The notes: generated by a model from the sequence alone, not told the origin. A DNA stretch of 64,000 nt from Malania oleifera (GCF_029873635.1 NC_080423.1:107493988-107557987), one strand, 5' to 3'. Shown: positions 47,486 through 60,409, numbered from the stretch's first letter. Numbers and translations: made by a program.

Positions 47486-48512
47486 ATTTTCCAATCACAT
47501 GGGTGGAGGGGTTAGGAGCAGATCCAAGGGCATCTATTCCCCTAGAAAAAGAGATTTTAGGTGAATTGAAGAGAAATTCTTGAATAACAAAGAGAGTTGG
47601 TAGTGGGATAAAAATGTACAAAAAATCATAAAGACAAAAAAATTTGGCATAAAACGTGACAAAAATGTAAAAATAGAGATAACTTTGAAAAATATAAGGA
47701 GGTAAGAAAAGATACAAAAAAGGTTGTTAGTGAAGTTAAATATAGATAATTTAATAGTTTGTATGATAGATTAGATACAAAAGAAGGGGAAAGAGATATA
47801 TTTAAACTTGCTAAAGTTAGAGAAAGGAAGAGTAAGGACTTAGGAAATGTAAAAAGTATAAAAAATAAGGATGATATTGTCTTGGTTAAGGACAGAGATA
47901 TTAAAAAAAGAGAGCAAAGTTACTTTAGTAAGTTATTTAACGAAAATCAAATATAAGACTTAAACTTAGAATTTTCAAATGAGGAAAAGACTAAAAATAT
48001 AAGATTTATTCGCAAAATTAGAGTTAAAGAAGTTAAGTTTGCACTAAAAAAAATGAAAAATGGGAAAACTATGGGACCATATAACATCCCAATTGAAGTT
48101 TGGAAATGCTTGAGTGATAACGGAATTATATGGTTAACTAATTTATTTAATACAATTGTAAAAACTAAGAAAATGCCAGATGAATGGAGGAAAAACACTT
48201 TAATACCTATATAGAAAAATAAAGGAGATATTCAAAATTGTGATAACTATCGTGGAATTAAACTTATGAGTCATACAATGAAACTATGGGAAAGGGTAGT
48301 TGAACAAAGATTAAGGTTAGAAATGAAGATCTCAGAAAATCAATTTGGTTTTATGTCTTGGAGATCTACCACATAAGCTACTTATCTTTTAAGAAGATTA
48401 ATGGAAAAGTTTAGGGAAAAGAAGAGGGACTTGCATATGATATTTTTTGACCTTGAGAAAGCATATGATAGGATATTTAGGGAAGTTCTATGGTGGGTTG
48501 TAGAAAAAGAAG
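47486..48512 (+). mobile_element. RTE-type LINE fragment in duplicated segment 1
   Basis: Readable pieces include GADPRASIP-like coding near 47515, the NYRGIKLMSHTMKLWERVVE stretch near 48245 and DLHMIFFDLEKAYDR near 48430. The 5' truncation (near CACATGGGTGGAGGGGTTAG) is the same as in the two other segments. At 48513 it is cut by a TGTAACGACC LTR start. Many stops; inactive. Confidence 0.8.
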
Positions 48513-50790
48513 TGTAACGACCTGCTACTTATTTAACATTTTTTATTTTTGCAAATCATAAATATCATCTGACTGAAATACTACTGATAAACTCAGGCTC
48601 AGGAAGGCACTGAGAGAAACTCTGTATAATAAATACATCTAAGCAGCGGTAACTGTAAAGCTATGAAATGTCTTATACCCAATACCAGAAAACTATAATA
48701 ATATGAAATATAATTACAATACAAAACACCCAGTGACAACCACCAAAACCTGAAATCTACCCCAAAACACTGGCATCAAAACACACCTACCCTTCCAGCA
48801 ATGTCCAATGTCCCATGGGTGACTTATGGAGATATGGAAAGATTGAACATTTTCTTTAAGTACAAGAAACACAAGAGAGAATAACATACACAAAAAAACT
48901 ATAACTTTTCGTAAAACCTTAGAATAACCAGTATCCCCAAGAACTTCACCATTAAAGAATCCCCCGGGATTTCTAAGCATCTAAATCCGAGGATAACCAC
49001 TAACATTCTTTCAGTTGCTCTCAGATCCATGCACACTAAATCATAAGGAACCGTAGTGAACTAGGAGTACACTCTAATGTGCAAAGGTGTGCACATTCCA
49101 AAAATGCACAAAATTCTATTTCAACTATTCCAGTGTTGCACATGGTAGCTCATTCCTTGCAGTAATTATTCACACAAGATAAGATCATAGGGCATCATTT
49201 TGGAAGAAAAACGACAATGGTTTTCCGTGACTTTTTTGGAACTACTGGTTGTTTTATAAAACGTCATAGAAAACTCTCGATGAATTTCTTCTTTCGGCTG
49301 CGAGACCAAACTCCAAAATTCCAATTTACTCGTCGTATTTTACTCCATTATGCATCCTATACACGATCACTTTTTTAACACCTAGCCTACCCTTTCCTAT
49401 CATCATCCTACTTCATACCTATACTCTGGTAATAATCATCTCTAGAGTTTACAGAACCTATTTCATAAGGTTTGATACCAACTGCGATGACCCGAAAAAT
49501 TTTGTTCAATTTCACTGATATCACTTGTAGTGACCTGAATATTTCATAGAGTAGAAGTCCTCAAATTCTAATTATCAGAGTATTAATTATCCCAATATAA
49601 AAATATTATTTCCAATATCAAAATTAACACCCTTAAAATTATAAATACATCAAAAACATAATTCATTAAAGATCTATTCTAAATAAAACCTTCTATCCCA
49701 CCAACGCTTCAACTACGCTACTCTGATTACTATTATGCTCCTTATGATACCTGAAAAATATTAGTTAATGATTGGGCGAGATACCTTTCAGTAAGACGTA
49801 ATAGATTATTATCAGTGTGTGGTAACATAAGTTTCTAGTGTAGACATAATATAACCGTTAATTTCACTTTAAAGGAAACTGGTTAAAATGAACTATAACT
49901 CACACCTATATTTAAAATACTTAACTTTCCTTATTTCATAAATTTGGCTCATTTTACACACTAATTCACGTATCTGCATAGTAGTACTTTCCTTATTGGG
50001 CGGTCGACATGTTTCACCCCCATGGTGGGTTGTGTGGTCTGAAAGCTGGACTTAGCAATAGACCGACCGACCAGTGCCAAGTCAAGTATAATCCAGTCTG
50101 TCAATACGATTTGCCTACCTTGTCCTAGAAAATCCTTCAAGAGGGGTCTCCCGGAATACCCTTCAGGAGGAGCTCTGCTAAGGACAAATCGACCATTCCA
50201 TGCCAACACTATCACACCAGTGTGGTTGCACTATACTTCCTTTCTATAGCTTCGGCACCGCGCTTTCATTACCACTAGCCCTCAGGATGCTTAAACCATA
50301 TATTGCACAACCTGATTCCATTTTCATAAAACTGTATAAAAACTGTCATTTCTTGTTTGGTATAATACTGGCATAACACAACTCGGCATAATGCCTCAAC
50401 ACAAATTTACATTCTTCTAATATTTCAGAAAACCCAGTTAATGCCCTAACTTTTTTGTATGATAGCATATACATATTTCACTAGGTTCATTTATACAATA
50501 AAGACAAATTATTCTCATGTCACACGATTTGGGTAATAAACACAAACTTTAATAAACTACCTATAGGGAAAAGATATGATTGCTTAAAGAAACCAAAAAA
50601 GCATCTGTTTCAATCGTTTAATTAATTAGGAAAATCCTTTACAACCTACACATTATATATAATAACCAAACTAGTATTTTCATAGCCTGATTATACAGAA
50701 AACCATATATAATATTTCTGTGATCATAATATCAGTTTAATCGGTGCAATTTCTAAAAGTATTGACCTAATCTAATCCGGAGTACCTTAT
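48513..50790 (-). mobile_element. Ty3-gypsy LTR and internal remnants (fossil)
   Basis: It begins TGTAACGACCTGC inside the LINE. On the minus strand TTGGTATCAAACC near 49469-49481 is a primer-site-like match to initiator tRNA-Met beside a GGGTCATCGCAG end. The following GTGGTTGCACT, CGGTCGACAT and similar phrases resemble Tekay-type LTRs in minus orientation. Probably more than one insertion is merged. It is broken, and the right limit is a guess. Confidence 0.45.
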
Positions 50791-51640
50791 CTTATCTCAA
50801 GAGAAGTGCCTACACAAGAAGCAATGCGCACAAGGAGCAATGAATGAGCCTCGTCAACCAACACAAGGTGTACGGACTGTGAGGTTTTGAATTATAACCA
50901 GGCATTTGGTTCCTCGGAATTGATTGGGGAAAGAAATAAGTTGGGTTATTGGTATCTATGAAAATAAAAAAAAAAAAAAAAAAAAAAAAAAACAAATTTG
51001 AAAAAAAAAATAAAAAATTGAAAATCGACAACTTGGTTAGTTAAGATTTTAAAAATCAAAATAAACTAAAATATGGATGAAATAATTATTTATTTTTCTA
51101 GAATAAAAGAATAATTAAAAAAATAAAGACAACATACTCGCGATAGAAATTATGAATATTATTGTACTAATTATTGTATTTCAAAAGGCTCTGAATTTTT
51201 ATATTCCTGAAAATTTAAAACTGATAAAAATATTTGTAAGTAGCTTTTATTATTAAATTTTAAGCACTGTTTATTTTAAATTTTTTTTAAAAAAACTTCA
51301 TGTGATCATTGTAATTGAGTAAAATGATTACAGTTAATTTTATTTTTCTTCAGAGATTCTGTATATTTGTATGATGTTTTATTTATTTTAATTTTAAATA
51401 TGATGCCCAAGCCCATTGGAAATTCGATATCTATGGGAATATAATAATAAGTGACTCATTCTCGTATCTTACACCCCATCTTCCTTCTCAATCGCAAAAT
51501 CCAAACCGCGCAGACATGGAAAGTGGGGGTGTTTATGACCCTAACCAAAAAAAAAAAAACAAAAATGGGGTTTCTTGTGGACAGTAATTGGTGTTGATGT
51601 GTCGCAGGCTGATTCTGCAGATGCTGATTCTGAGCTTATA
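50791..51640. other. AT-rich intergenic sequence with a long poly-A run
   Basis: An A-rich run of about 30 bases lies at 50964-50994. At 51516 an ATG (MESGGVYDPN) follows a short GC-richer stretch and looks like a possible exon start, but it is not supported by anything else. Confidence 0.35.
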
Positions 51641-51911
51641 TTTGATTTTATCGTTTGATGGTTGACGAAAAAAATATAAAATAAATAAAACATAAGCTAA
51701 ACATGGGCCATCTTATTTATTTATAGATCGTGATGATTTGACATTCACTGGGGTGCCCCATACATTGACACTACTTTATCACATCGCATACACCATTTTG
51801 CCATTATCATATATGTACATAATATAGATATATATATAGATATATATATATATGTAAGTGCCTTTTATTATATTTTATTTTCCAATAATTGACAAGCATG
51901 TGCAGTTAGTG

Positions 51912-52933
51912 AGAGCTAGTGGGCATAAAGCTAAGCAACGCCTGGCTTTCCTCAATCGTCAGAGTCGGGAAAAAACATCATTCCATGTGGCAGTGCTAGA
52001 GCAGCCAGATTGACGAGTTTCACAAAATTATAGCCTATGGATTCACTGTCATAGTAGCCAGCTTCATTAATTCAGTATATCTCAGGCATGCAGAGCGATC
52101 AAAATTGATTGAATTAGGTACTTTCAAACACCTACCAGTGTATAAAGCCGTCATAATTATCCAATTTAATGTATAGGTCTACATGGATGTAATCAATTTA
52201 GGAGTTGAACTTGATAAAATGTTAGCGTGATAAAAGTGAGAAGGCTTGTCAGTAACTATGATTGTATTTTTTTTTTTTTTTCGGACTTTATTTTAAAGAG
52301 GTGAATTGTATAGCCTGCAATTGAGGATTAAACAAAGACTCTTTGTATGATTGGGACACTTGATTTTGATCAAATAATTTTGAGACTATAACTTTAATAA
52401 GAAAAGTAATTTGTATTTAGTAGAAAAGGGTAGAGAGCACGACCATCCTTTATCTCAGCAAATAAGTGAGGTGCTAATTAGTCTCAAACCATCATGCAAC
52501 ACACCCACACACACAACACACGCACAGCGCGCGCGCAACAACGTAACTTTAGGCTGATTGGATACCATGCAGGCACCAATCACATAGATGTCCTAGCTTA
52601 TTCTTCAACGATACAAATAACAGTTGCCTTTGGTACTTATGTGCACAAAAACACAAGTGTCTCGCACAGGCGATGTCTCTGCAGGGGAAGCACGGGGAAC
52701 ATCTAAACGCGACTTTTAATAAAAAGTTTAGTCTAGTTCGTCTCATTACGGAAACTTGCATACTGTGTGGTGCACACACTTAAATAAAATTTTTTATCAA
52801 TTCTCCGGATATTCCTCAAGGGATCGTGTCCTCCTTTTCAGTACTATGCTGTTACTGTAAGGAGCCACCTCTGATCTTCTTTCAAGCATGAATGGGGCAA
52901 AGTTTGGAACAATTGGTATAGAACCCACACCAT
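51912..52933 (-). pseudogene. Jasmonate-induced-protein-like gene, copy C (indel-riddled)
   Basis: Both exons and the intron can be followed by comparison with copy D, from an ATG-like position at 52933 to the exon 2 end near 51912, but small insertions and deletions break the frame many times. The block missing from copy B is present here. The donor region has an alternating CGCGCG stretch near 52527. Either a decayed gene or a poorly assembled copy. Confidence 0.65.
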
Positions 52934-53859
52934 TACAATGATCTTAAATAGCAGCTCACTGTGGTAGGTGTTGTTATAATGAAAAACCATACACTTAGAA
53001 CGCATATATATAGCTTGCAAAGATTAATAAGATGGAGGGGAGAGAGTTTAATCAGGAGTTTTTTTTTTTTTAAAATGTGTGATTAATTATGAAAAAATTT
53101 TTTATTGTGATTAGATGTAAGAAATGGGAGGAATGGGAGTGGAATTGGAAAAGGGGAATTGCTATTTGCTATCTATGGGAGATAGTGACATGACGTGTTG
53201 CACAATCGATATGTGCAGAAAGGAAAGATGAGGTAAAGTTGAATATATATGTGTAAAGCAAGAATATTGAAAAAGGAAAAAAGAATATTTGAATAATGGA
53301 GTGCCGCGGGGGAAATATATTCCATCTCCTATCTAGCTATTTGGTTTAAAGCCGAGAAACAAAAATAAAATATTATATGATACATATTATATATATAGAT
53401 ATAGTATATATATTATTGTAGTAAAGCAAGAATATTTGAAAAAGAAAAGATATATTTGAATAATGGGGGTGGACCAATGGGAAATATATTCCCATCACCT
53501 ATTAAACAAGTTGGGAAAAAAGAGCCTATGAGTCACAATAAAAACCAATGTTCTAAAAGTTTATCTAGAGCCCTATTTTTAAAAATAAGACTGAACATTC
53601 TTAAAAGAAATAAGCTGGATTATAACTATATAATTAAATTTTAATGACAAAAATATTTAAAACAATACAAAAAAACTCTCGTTTGTAATCTAGCCAAAAT
53701 TAATAATTCATTCTTAACAGTTTTATTAGATCAGTAGCTCTTGTGATTTTTAACAATAGTGCAAGTTATAATATTGTTACCTCATGTTACTAAAAGTCTA
53801 AAAAATTGAAATTACTCATATAATTCATTAATATAAGTAAATATGAGAGCTGTAGAGAT

Positions 53860-54790
53860 TTCCAACCACATGGGTGGAGGGGTTAGGAGAAGATCCAAGG
53901 GCATCTATTCCCTACAAAGAGATTAGGTGAATCAAGGGAAGATTCTTGAATAGCAAAGAGCGGTTGGTGGTGGGATAAAAATGTACAAAAAATCAAAGGA
54001 CAAAAAATTGCCATAAAAAGCTGACAAAAATGTAGAAATAGAGAAACTTTGAAAAATTAGGAGGTAAGAAAAGATACAAAAAAGGCGTTGGTGAAGCTAA
54101 CTATAGATCATTTACTAGTTGGTATGATAGACTAGATACAAAAGATGGGGATAAGAGTATATTTAAAAACTGGCTAAAGCTTAGAGAAAGAAAGAGTAAG
54201 GATTAGGAAATGTAAAAATGCATAAAAAGTGAGATGAATTGTATTGGTTACGGACAAAGATATTAAAAGAAAGATAGCGAAATTAATTTAGTACGTTGGT
54301 TACCGAAAACCAATAGAAGGGACTTAAATTAGAATTTCAAGAGGAAAAGACTAAAAATATTAAAGCTTTATCGCAAAATTTAGAGGAACGAAGTCAAGTT
54401 TGCACTAACAAGATGCAAAAGGGAAAGCTATGGACCAGATAACATCCCAATTGAAATGTGGAAATGCTGGAGTGATAACGAAAGATTGGTTAACTAATTT
54501 ATTAATACAATTGTAAAAACTAAGAAATTCTTTTTTTTCTTTGCGTCAGATGAATGGAGGGAAAAACACTTTAATAACCATATCGAAAAAATAAAGGGAG
54601 ATATCAAAATTGTGATAAGTATCATAGAATTAAAAACGGTATGAGTCATACAATGAAACTATGGAACAGGTAGTTGAACAAATTATGTAAGGTCAGAAAT
54701 GTAGATCTCCAAAAATCAATTGGTTTTATGTCTTGGAAGATCTGCACATAAACTATTATCGTCTTAAGAAGATTAATGGAAAAGTTTAGA
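53860..54790 (+). mobile_element. RTE-type LINE in duplicated segment 2
   Basis: Same 5' truncation point and order as the LINE at 47486. At 54790 it jumps from the DLHM-side sequence (GGAAAAGTTTAG) directly to the later AATAAAACAG.ATAT position, so an internal part is missing. Indel-dense as its surroundings. Confidence 0.7.
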
Positions 54791-55160
54791 AATAAAACAG
54801 CATATATATGAAATGTAATTTTAGTAATGATAGGTGGAATATTGGAGACAAAGTTAAACTTAATGATGAAAAAATAAATAGCACTTATAGATTTCGATAC
54901 CTTGGATCTATTATGCAAGCTGAAGGAGAAATTGAAGATGATGTAATGCATAGAGTTAAAGCAAGTTGGGTAAAATGGAGAAGTGCTTCAAGTGTGCTAT
55001 GTGATCATACAATACCCTTAAAGTTGAAAGGGAGGTTTTATAGGACAACTATAAGACCAATTATGCTATATGGATCAGAATGTTAGGCGATAGAGAAACA
55101 TAATATCCAAAAAGTAAAAGTTGCCGAGATGAGAATGCTTAGATGACAAAATGTTATGTT
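54791..55160 (+). mobile_element. RTE-type LINE, C-terminal coding part
   Basis: A clean 92-codon frame from 54808 reads YLGSIMQAEGEIEDDVMHRV, then ASWVKWRSASSVLCDHTIPL and FYRTTIRPIMLYGSEC, the usual region after the reverse transcriptase in RTE elements. A stop replaces the expected Trp after SEC at 55084. Confidence 0.8.
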
Positions 55161-55394
55161 TTTAGAACCTTCATGCTATTATTGTTTTCGGGAAATGGTT
55201 AAAACAATACAGAAATTATATTTTTCGTAATTTATATGGTTAAAACAATACCAGGAATTATACTGGTAAGCCACCCATACATTGACATTACTTTATCACA
55301 TCGCATACATTTTGCCATTATCATATATATACATATATATGTAAGTGCCTTTTATTATATTTTATTTTCCATAATTTGACACGCATGTGCATTG
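55161..55394. other. Short flank of copy D
   Basis: Collinear with 45470-45583 from about 55262. No separate feature. Confidence 0.4.
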
Positions 55395-56431
55395 TTAGGT
55401 GGGAGCTATGTGTGCATAAAGCTCAGCAACTCCATGCTTATCCTCAATCGTCAGAGTCGAAAAACATCCATTCCATGTGGCAGTGCTAGAGCAGCCAGAT
55501 TGACGTAGTTTCACAAAAATTATAGCCCATATGGCTTCACTGTCATAGTAGCCAGCTTCATTAATCTCAGTATATACCTGCAGGCATGCCAGAGCGATCA
55601 AAATTGAATTGATTAGGTACTTTCAAAACACCTACTCAGTGCTATAACTTCGTCATAATTAACCAATTTAATGTATATGTATACATGTATGTAATCAATT
55701 TTAGGAGTTGAACTTGATAAAAATGTTTAGCGTGATTAAATTGAGAAGGCTTGTCAGATAATCCTATGATTGGACTTTATTTTAAAAGGTGAATTGTATA
55801 GCCCTCAATTGATTATTAAACTAAAGACTCTCTTGTCTGATTGGACACTTGATTTTGATCAAATAATTTTGAGACTATCACTTTTAATTAAGAAAATAAT
55901 TTAGTATTTAAGTAGAAAAGGGTAGAGGAGCAGACCCATCCTTTATCTCAGCAAATAAGTGAGGTGCCTAATTAGTCTCAAACCATCATGCAACACACAC
56001 ACACACGCGCGCGCGCGCACACGTACCTTTATGCTTGATTGGGTACACCATGACAGCATCCAATCACATAGATGTCGTCGCTTATTCTTTCCACGATACA
56101 CAATAACAGTTGCTTTGGTACTTATGTGCACAAACACAAGTGTCTCCGCACAGGCGATGTCTCTGGCAGGGGGAGGCACAGGGGGAACATCCAAAACGTG
56201 GCTTTTAATAAATTTTAGTATACCGTTCGTCTCATTGCGGAACTTGCATACTGTGCGGTCTGCACCACACTTAAATAAATTTTTTATCAACTTCTCCGTA
56301 TATTCCTCAAGGGAAGTGTCCTCCTTTTCAGTACTAATGCTTTTCTTATAAGGAGCCACCTCTGCTCCTTCTTTTAAATATGAATTGGTGGCAAAGTTTG
56401 GAAACACTTTGGTATAGCACTCCACAGCCAT
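55395..56431 (-). CDS. 23 kDa jasmonate-induced-protein-like gene, copy D (intact)
   Basis: Exon 1 56431-56027 (135 codons, donor AAG|GTACGT) and exon 2 55577-55395 (60 codons and stop, acceptor CTGCAG) join in phase 0 to 195 residues. Conserved stretches: NETNGILKFIKSHVLDVPPV (about 66-85), VIVYRGKN (109-116), CDWMLSW (122-128), VYTEINEAGYY at the exon 2 start and TATWNGC near the end. A TATTTATAT box lies about 80 bp upstream on the minus strand. The intron starts with alternating GT/GC sequence. Copies B and C are its close relatives; copy A is more diverged. No break is visible. The function is inferred from the family: jasmonate or stress associated, mechanism unknown. Confidence 0.75.
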
Positions 56432-57149
56432 TACAACTGAACTTAGCTAGCAGGCTCACTCTGTGTATGTGTGTGTTTATAATGAAAACCATACAACTTA
56501 TGCACGCATATAAATAACTTGCAATTAATAAAGATCTGGAGGGGAGAGTTTAATCAGGAGTTTTTTTTTATTGGAAAGGTTGTGAAATTTAATTAGAAAA
56601 AAATTAATTAGCATAATGCATATGGGAGGGAATGGGAGTGGGAATTCGAAAAAGGGGAATTGATTCTTTGCTTATCTATGGGAGATAGTGACATGACGTG
56701 TGCACAATTGATAAGTGCATGCATGGATAAGGAAAGATGAAGGTAAAATGAATATATATATATATAAACAAAGCAAAATATATAAATTAAAACAAGTTGG
56801 GAAAAAGAAGCCTATGAGTCACAATAGAACTAATGTCCTAAAGTTTATCTAGAGTCCCTATTTTTTAAAAATAAGACCGAACGTTCTTAAAAGAAACAAG
56901 CTTCTATTATAAATATATAATTAAATTATTTAATGAACAAAAATATTTAAAAAAATGCAAAAAACTCTCGTTGTAATCTAGCCCAAAATTAACAAATCAT
57001 TCTACAGTTTTATTATGATCATTAGCCTCTTGTGATTTTTAAAATAGTGAAAGTTATAATATTGTTAGCTCATGTTTACTCAAATGTCTTAAAAAATTAA
57101 AATTACTCATATAATTAATCAATATAAGTAATATATGAGAGCTGTAGAG
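56432..57149. other. Copy D upstream flank
   Basis: Collinear with 46546-47485 but lacking the doubled AAGAATATTTG block. Contains the presumed copy D promoter at about 56432-56520. Confidence 0.5.
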
Positions 57150-57599
57150 ATTTTCCAATCACATGGGTGGAGGGGTTAGGAGCAGATCCAAGGGCATCTA
57201 TTCCCCTAGCAAAAGAGATTTTAGGTGAATCAAGGGGAAGATTCTCGAATAGCAAAGAGAGTTGGTGGTGGGATAAAAATGTACAAAAAATCATAAGGAC
57301 AAAAAAATTTGGCATAAAACGTGACAAAAATGGAGAAATAGAGATAACTTTGAAAAATATAAGGAAGTAAGAAAAAATACAAAAAAGGTCGTTGGTGAAG
57401 TTAAATATAGATCATTTAATTGTTTGTATGATAGATTAGATACAAAATATGGGGAAAGAGTTATATTTAAACTTGCTAAAGCTAGAGAAAGGAAGAGTAA
57501 GGACATAGGAATTGTAAAATGTATAAAAAGTAAGGATGATATTGTCTTGGTTAAGGACAAAGATATTAAAGAAAGATAGCGAAATTTCTTTAGTAAGTT

Positions 57600-59676
57600 T
57601 GAAATTAGGATAGCTTCCCAAGAGGGGGGTGAATTGGGAATTTAAAAACTTTCTTTTTAATTCCTTTTAAGAATACTTAACTTCTTTTATTGTTTATCTA
57701 ATTCTTTTACTTGTTTGTTTAATTTGTCAAACAATAACTTGGTTTCTTTTATAGAATCAACAACACAAGCACTTAAACAACTAAATCACCAATCAACCTT
57801 TCAATTAACCACACTATCCAAACTAACCAAACACAATTTGAAGGCAAACAACCAAACCAAAATTAAGATATACAGTAGTAAGAAATTAGGATGGTTGTTT
57901 GTTTATGTGTGCCTTATAAATATGAATCAAGCCTTGTAGTTGAATGATATGCTTGTTAAAATAAATTTTCTTCTTTTATATGATTTACAACCACACATCC
58001 ACACTCTTCCCAAAATTCAGAATTCAAATAAACTTTAGTTAATTTTCTTTAGGTGTTTTAACCAAGTAACGTACTCCCGTATGGTTTCCGCAAAGTATGG
58101 TTTAACCAACGTACTCCCTTTCGGTTTCCGCAACCCAAAACAAAATTAAACTTTAAGTTTGTTTGATTTCCAAATAAACGTAGTGTATATGATTTCAAAT
58201 TTAAACCATCCACGCAATATAAATATGTTGAAAATAAAGAGCAAGGGAAAGAGAGAGTGAGACAGGATTTTACGAGGTTCGGCTTCAACACAGCCTACAT
58301 CCTCGCCTTTGGCAAAACCACCAAAGGATTCACTAAACCTGTTCCTTTACCGAGTGGAACAATACCTTTATACACTCCTTTAGAAGGCTAGAGCAGCACC
58401 TCTCTAAGCGATAATCCCTCGCCTAGCCAACGATCCAGCAAACTTGGAATCGTCACAATCTACAAGAATATAATATAAATTCTGCGTACAAAAAATACTC
58501 CCAAAATTTAGAGCAGGTTGTACAAATTGAAATGTAAATTGTACTTCAAAAAATCAAAGCAAAATAGAATATATGAAGATCTAAAGTTTTTAGAAGTCAC
58601 CAATGGTTCATTTAAAAGAGAAATGGAATTGCAACCCGGAACCGAACTTTGATATTTTCAATATACTAGAATTGTAGAATTCCTCCCCAGCAAAAGATGT
58701 GAGCAAAGAAGAACTTCAGAAGAATTTCAGCACAAGATGAATTTCAAATTTTGTCTGATTTCTCTCTTTTCTTGTGTTTTCAAGTCTTGTGTTTTTTCAT
58801 TACCCAAAGAGGTATTTATAGGCAACTTAAAAGATCAACTTCCACATCAAATTAGGTAAACTTTGAAAAAACATTTAATTTGTTGACTAAATTTTGAATT
58901 TCAAAATTTTGAAAGATCAACATTCACATCAAATTAGGTAAACTTTGAAAAAAACATTAAAATTGTTGACTAAATTTTGAAATTCAAAATTTTGAAAGAT
59001 GTTGTCCATATCAAATTAGGTAAACTTTGAAAAAACATTAAATTGTTGATTAAATTTTGAAATTCAAAATTTTAACAAGAAGCTTCCCTTTGAGATCTAA
59101 AATTTGCTCCACGTGGCAGTCATCTGCCATGACATGGTAGTCATATGTCATAATTAAAATTTAAACCCAGAATACTTTTATTAAACCCTTTAACTTGCCA
59201 GTCATCTGTCCATAGATAGACAGTCATCTGTCAGGTGCACTGCTTATCAGAAACTTACTTTTTATTTTGAACACTTTCTTTCCGTTAAGGCGTTTGTTAC
59301 TTTAATTTCAAAAACATATTTTAAGCTCTTTAAAACAAAGTGTTTCTTAGTTTCTTTTGATTTTATAAGAGCTTCACATATCTAAATGACATTTGGTTTT
59401 GAAGTACTTACAACAGTTCTTCTAATTATGGTCTTCTTAAATCCTTCAGCCTTTTGAGGTTCACTTTTGACTTTGAGTTTGCTTGTCCTTAAGCTTCTTC
59501 ATTTGTTATTCATTGCCTTCAATATTCTGATGCGCTTTCACTAGATTAACATTGAGCTTCAATTTATCAACCTTGAGAGTTCTTTTACCTAAAATGCATC
59601 ACTTAACATTATATGTTAAAGTGCTCTTCATTTTGTTATCATCAAAACAAGATTGAAAAGTCCAGTTAAGTCAACA
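57600..59676 (+). mobile_element. Solo LTR, 2,077 bp
   Basis: TG...CA ends (TGAAATTAGGATAGC and AGTCAACA) and a perfect 5-bp target duplication AAGTT at 57595-57599 and 59677-59681. The LINE at 47930 shows the empty site. Inside, CCCAAGAGGGGGGTGAATTG near the start and TACGAGGTTCGGCTTCAA near 58271 are phrases often met in plant LTRs. No coding part. The superfamily is not certain; the orientation is a guess from these phrases. Confidence 0.85.
58834..59079. repeat. Three tandem units of about 82 bp
   Basis: Units at about 58834, 58916 and 58999 share ATCAAATTAGGTAAACTTTG and ATTTTGAAATTCAAAATTTT. They lie within the solo LTR. Confidence 0.85.
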
Positions 59677-60257
59677 AAGTTGTTTAACGAAAACCAAATA
59701 GAAGACTTAAACTTAGAATTGTCAAATGAGGAAAAGACTAAAAATATAAGATTTATTCGCAAAATTAGAGTTAACGAAATTAAGTTTGCACTAAAAAATG
59801 AAAAATGAGAAAACTATGGGACCAGATAACATCCCAATTGAAATTTGGAAATGCTTGGGTGATAATAGAATTATACGGTTAACTAATTTATTTAATATAA
59901 TTGTAAAAACTAAGGAAATGTCAGATGAATGGAGGTAAAACACTTTAATACCTATATAGAAAAATAAAGGAGATATTCAAAATTGTGATAACTATCGTGA
60001 AATTAAACTTATGAGTCATATAATGAAACTATGGAAAAAGGTAGTTGAACAAAGATTAAGGTTAAAAATGAAGATTTCAGAAAATCAATTTGGTTTTATG
60101 TCTTGGAGATCTACCACAGAAGTTATTTATCTTTTAAGAAGATTAATGGAAAAGTTTAGGGAAAAGAAGATGGACTTGCATATGATATTTATTGACCTTG
60201 AGAAAGTATATGATAGGATATCTAGGAAAGTTCTATGGTGGGTTTTAGAAAAAGAAG

Positions 60258-60409
60258 TGTAACGACCTACTACTTATTTAACATTTTTTATTTTTGCAAA
60301 TCATAAATATCATATGACTGAAATACTATTGATAAACTCAGGCTCAGGAAGGCACTGGGAGAAACTTTGTATAATAAATACATCTAAGCAGCTGTAACTG
60401 TAAAGCTAT
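60258..60409 (-). mobile_element. Gypsy LTR piece matching 48513-48664
   Basis: TGTAACGACCTACTACTTAT through CTGTAAAGCTAT is nearly identical to the sequence after 48513, and is followed by the Ogre-like LTR insertion. Its presence at the same LINE position in both segments shows a shared history. Confidence 0.8.

Larger units (their letters stand above)
51645..54790. repeat. Duplicated segment 2, indel-dense copy
   Basis: Collinear with 45366-48450 and 55260-57599: jasmonate-like gene, upstream flank, then the RTE LINE. Compared with segment 3 it has about seven small insertions or deletions per 100 bases, in gene, flank and LINE alike, and comparatively few substitutions. After 54790 the sequence again reads cleanly. 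Confidence 0.75.
57150..60257 (+). mobile_element. RTE-type LINE in duplicated segment 3, split by a solo LTR
   Basis: Parts 57150-57599 and 59682-60257. A 67-codon frame from 57167 reads GADPRASIPLAKEILGESRG and ESWWWDKNVQKIIRTKK; after the insertion come NQFGFMSWRSTTEVIYLLRR (about 60078) and DLHMIFIDLEKVYDR (about 60175). It ends at 60257 where a TGTAACGACC LTR piece begins, the same junction as at 48513. Several stops; inactive. Confidence 0.85.
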
